Shown in pieces: positions 4,168 to 6,302 of a DNA stretch of 6,302 nucleotides (positions are counted from its first letter, which is position 1; each line of letters begins with the position of its first letter). The DNA lies in the NCBI RefSeq assembly GCF_937997595.1, contig NZ_CALKTS010000329.1, positions 1 to 6,302 on the forward strand, read 5' to 3'. A program made the translations under genes and the position numbers. Origin of the DNA: an uncultured Campylobacter sp. Its GTDB lineage: Bacteria; Campylobacterota; Campylobacteria; Campylobacterales; Campylobacteraceae. The notes under the pieces were generated by a model, which worked only from the letters and a program-made list of their open reading frames with translations, made no database searches and was not told the DNA's origin.

Positions 4168-6012
4168 TTGGATAAATTTAAACTTCATTCGGATAAATTT
4201 AAAATAGCTTTCACCGTTTTTGCTTTGATTTTGGGCGCGGGCACGTTAAACGCAGCGGATAAATTTGACTCCGCCGCACCGAAACCTATCCCAGATAGAG
4301 CAAACATACAAAGATCCGCCCCCGATAAAACGAGCGTGCAAAAACCTACCTCTAATAAAGCATCAGTTCAAAATCAAACGGACATACCGAAATCCCCCCT
4401 CGATAAAACGTCCGCACAACAATCCTCTCAAAACCAATCAGCGATGCAAAAATCCACGTCCAATAAAATATCGGCACAAAAATCCACTCAAACTCAAAAA
4501 TCCCTACAAAAGCTAACATCCGATAAACAAAGTGAGCCCAATAAACAAACCCCGCCAAACGCTCAAAGCGCCTTAGAAAAATATCTCTCCACTCCCGAGG
4601 CAAGCTCGAAGCAAGATAGCTCGCAAGACGCTTCTAAAGGTTCAAGTTCCAAAGCTAAAGCCGAAGCCAAAGCCCCTGCTAAAATTTACAGACTAGATAG
4701 ATCAAAAATACGGGATATAAATCAAAAAAGATTGGACGGGGAGCTTGATTCAAATTTTAAAACGGGCCTAAATTCCTTCTCCTTCGACGCCTTGTTAGAG
4801 CATACTTTAGCTAATTCTCCGAGTTTAAATTTAACCAGGCTCGATGTGCAAAGCGCTCGCAACGAGCTAGAGTATCAAAAGGCCTCACGCTATCCCGAGC
4901 TAGGCATCAATGCCAATAGCGAATACGCCAAACGCTACGGCGCCCGCTACAACTCCGTGCAGATCGGCGACGATAGCCTAGTCTCGCAAAGCGGCTATGG
5001 CAACTCCGTCTCGCTTGTGCTGCGCCAAGATATATTTAAATTCGGCGCGGATGAGTTAGCCATAGAAGCTGCCGAAGAGAATATCAAACAAGCCGATCTT
5101 AAAAGATGCTCTGCCTATATGGATAGTTCCATTAAGCTTTTGGAGCTTTACGACGAGGCGCTCGGATATAAAAACAGAATAGAAATTTATGAGCGGCTAA
5201 AAGATGCCTACGAGATGCTTTATATCTATGAAAAGAGACTATCGGGCGCAGGAGAGCTAAGCAAAACAGCTCTAGGAGATCAAGCCATAGCATTAGCCGA
5301 TACGAGCTATGAACTGTCTCAACTACAGCTTAATGCCAATAACACCTTAAATAAAATTTACTCGCTTTCTGGAGTTAAAATTCCAAACGTGTTTTATCTT
5401 TCGGATCTAGGCGGAGCTAATAGTATCAACTCAGACTTCGTGCCCTTTGAAGATAGCGTAATCGCTAAAGGATTTGATCATGAATTAGCCGCAAATGAGC
5501 TGAGTATGAAATCCGGGGAGAGGCTTTATTATCCTACCGTTTCGCTCTACGGCAGATACGATCTGTACGGCAGCGATAGAGACGACTTTAGCCGCGCCGG
5601 AAAGGATGTCAAAAGACATGGATATAGAGCGGGGCTTACGGTGCATATGAGCCTGTTTGACGGAGGCAAGCGCGCCGCACAGATTAAAGAAAAAGAGATC
5701 AATAAAGAGAGGATTTTATCTAAAAAAGAAGAAGCTAAATTAGAATACGAAAAGCAGATCGCAGATCTTAAACTATTTCTATCCAAAAAGGACGAATACG
5801 ATAAAATACTATCCAATTCCTCTAAAATTTCAAAAGATATCCTAACTATGCAAAAGAGATTAAATGCCGGTAACGAAAGCTCAAAGATAGATGTTTTAAA
5901 CTCCCTAATAGCTTCTTTAAAAAAGGAGTTAGCCCTTAAAGATCATGCACAAAAAGTGAGCTTTAATATCAAAAAAGCGGAACTAATGTCTAGATACGGA
6001 AGGTGCGAGTAG
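4168..6012 (+). CDS. TolC-family outer-membrane efflux/secretion channel with a long repeat-bearing N-terminal linker
   Basis: A 614-residue protein. The start is TTG at 4168, with weak AAAGAG (4156-4161) upstream; no ATG lies before or within the signal peptide. Residues 1-29 form a signal peptide (FKIAFTVFALILGAG, cleavage near LNA-A). Residues 31 to about 195 are a Gln/Ser/Lys-rich linker containing decapeptide repeats at 43-128. The outer-membrane efflux domain fills about 204-612, with two similar halves: SFDALLEHTLANSPSL opens the first, and YEKRLSGAGELSKTALGD matches the conserved helical region after it. VHMSLFDGGKRAAQIKEKE in the second half is the typical LFDGG motif. The family forms trimeric beta-barrel and alpha-helical tunnels that work with ABC or RND pumps for toxin, protein or drug export. 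Partners are not in the window, so the substrate is unknown. Length exceeds the usual 420-500 residues because of the linker. Confidence 0.93.
   Translation: MDKFKLHSDKFKIAFTVFALILGAGTLNAADKFDSAAPKPIPDRANIQRSAPDKTSVQKPTSNKASVQNQTDIPKSPLDKTSAQQSSQNQSAMQKSTSNKISAQKSTQTQKSLQKLTSDKQSEPNKQTPPNAQSALEKYLSTPEASSKQDSSQDASKGSSSKAKAEAKAPAKIYRLDRSKIRDINQKRLDGELDSNFKTGLNSFSFDALLEHTLANSPSLNLTRLDVQSARNELEYQKASRYPELGINANSEYAKRYGARYNSVQIGDDSLVSQSGYGNSVSLVLRQDIFKFGADELAIEAAEENIKQADLKRCSAYMDSSIKLLELYDEALGYKNRIEIYERLKDAYEMLYIYEKRLSGAGELSKTALGDQAIALADTSYELSQLQLNANNTLNKIYSLSGVKIPNVFYLSDLGGANSINSDFVPFEDSVIAKGFDHELAANELSMKSGERLYYPTVSLYGRYDLYGSDRDDFSRAGKDVKRHGYRAGLTVHMSLFDGGKRAAQIKEKEINKERILSKKEEAKLEYEKQIADLKLFLSKKDEYDKILSNSSKISKDILTMQKRLNAGNESSKIDVLNSLIASLKKELALKDHAQKVSFNIKKAELMSRYGRCE
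4170..4203 (+). repeat. Duplicated start region of the TolC gene
   Basis: The 13-mer GGATAAATTTAAA occurs at 4170-4182 and again at 4191-4203, 21 bp (seven codons) apart. It encodes DKFKLHS followed by DKFKIAF. The codon before the first copy is TTG and before the second TCG, as if the original start and first codons were duplicated. Confidence 0.85.
4294..4551 (+). repeat. Decapeptide (30-bp) repeats in the TolC linker
   Basis: Eight ten-residue units at residues 43-72 and 79-128, interrupted by six residues at 73-78. Examples are DKTSVQKPTS, NKASVQNQTD, DKTSAQQSSQ, NKISAQKSTQ and DKQSEPNKQT; the consensus is roughly [DN]K-x-S-x-Q-K-x-[TS]-[SQ]. The DNA units are diverged, so this is an old expansion, not a recent slippage product. 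The segment would be disordered and periplasmic. Confidence 0.85.
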
Positions 6013-6013
6013 G

Positions 6014-6030
6014 CGCTTGGTAGCCAAGTG
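6014..6030 (+). repeat. Small hairpin after the TolC stop
   Basis: CGCTTGG pairs with CCAAGTG over seven positions including one G-U, with a 3-nt loop TAG, two bases after the stop codon. There is no T-run, so it is at most a weak transcript 3' structure. Confidence 0.4.
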
Positions 6031-6109
6031 ACGGTTTCGCGGCTAGCCCAATAGATAGTTTAAGCGGCTATGGCGTTTTAATATAGCGTCTTGCATTTGA
6101 TTTTAGACA

Positions 6110-6302
6110 TTGCGTCGCACGGTTTTAATAATCGTATTTCTCGGTTTGTATTCGGCTTTAGGCTCCATGTCTTGCTCTACTATATTTAATGTCTTGCCGC
6201 AATATACAAAAGTAAAATTTTTAAAAAGCATCGACGGCAAGCCGGTGGAATTTACCCCTACCGAGCTTTTCACGCCGAAAGAAAAGGCTCAGCTGCCCCT
6301 CG
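6110..6302 (+). CDS. 5' part of an exported, possibly lipoprotein, gene; unrecognised
   Basis: The frame opens after TAG at 6104 and continues past the window's end (64 codons visible). Started at TTG 6110 it gives RRTVLIIVFLGLYSALG, a good signal peptide with a basic N-end and hydrophobic core, followed by SMSCSTIFNVLPQ. Cys22 could be a lipidated cysteine, but the preceding residues (S-M-S) are a poor lipobox. The remaining visible part (YTKVKFLKSIDGKPVEFTP...) matches no family I recognise. There is no clear Shine-Dalgarno site. ATG at 6167 is an alternative start but would discard the signal peptide. It lies 97 nt after the TolC gene in the same direction, so cotranscription and a shared envelope role are possible. 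Confidence 0.6.
   Translation, partial: MRRTVLIIVFLGLYSALGSMSCSTIFNVLPQYTKVKFLKSIDGKPVEFTPTELFTPKEKAQLPL

Noticed and set aside
4265..4603. Extra frames on both strands across the TolC linker
   Set aside because: They are shadows of the repeat-rich linker; the TolC frame has the signal peptide and the domain continuing downstream.

Overview
The DNA looks like a member of the Campylobacterota, most likely Campylobacter. It is AT-rich, full of AAATTTAAA-type words, has TATAAAAT -10 boxes without a clear -35, and two genes appear to use TTG starts. Genus is an inference from style; no rRNA or marker gene is present.

Left end (1-1186): the tail of a surface-polysaccharide operon. It holds the C-terminus of a polyprenyl-phosphate sugar-phosphate transferase (WbaP/WcaJ type), then 22 nt later a complete Wzz-like chain-length regulator. 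The first starts glycan assembly on the lipid carrier; the second would set polymer length in the inner membrane.

Middle (1187-4167): almost 3 kb with no convincing full-length gene. It contains two strong hairpins (1293-1346 and 3756-3820), a perfect 20-bp palindrome, a cluster of eight CTTAAG sites, degenerate repeats, a strongly A-skewed stretch (about 2150-3560), and short or decayed reading frames. Three are worth noting: a 44-codon hydrophobic ORF just behind the first hairpin; a relic frame at 2392-2760 that resembles the ORF at 3371-3616; and a frameshifted minus-strand remnant at 3919-4057. The best reading is an accessory or decaying region between two functional blocks.

Right end (4168-6302): a TolC-family outer-membrane efflux/secretion protein with a TTG start, signal peptide and an unusual N-terminal linker of about 165 residues, half of it built from decapeptide repeats. 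After 97 nt comes the 5' end of a secreted or lipoprotein-like gene that runs off the window. TolC would be the outer-membrane channel of a type I secretion or efflux system; no inner-membrane ABC/RND partner is visible here.

The most speculative but potentially most interesting item is the 1278-1520 unit (promoter-like box, 5' hairpin covering a weak RBS, small hydrophobic ORF, antisense TATAAT), which has the layout of a type I toxin-antitoxin locus but could also be chance or an IS remnant.
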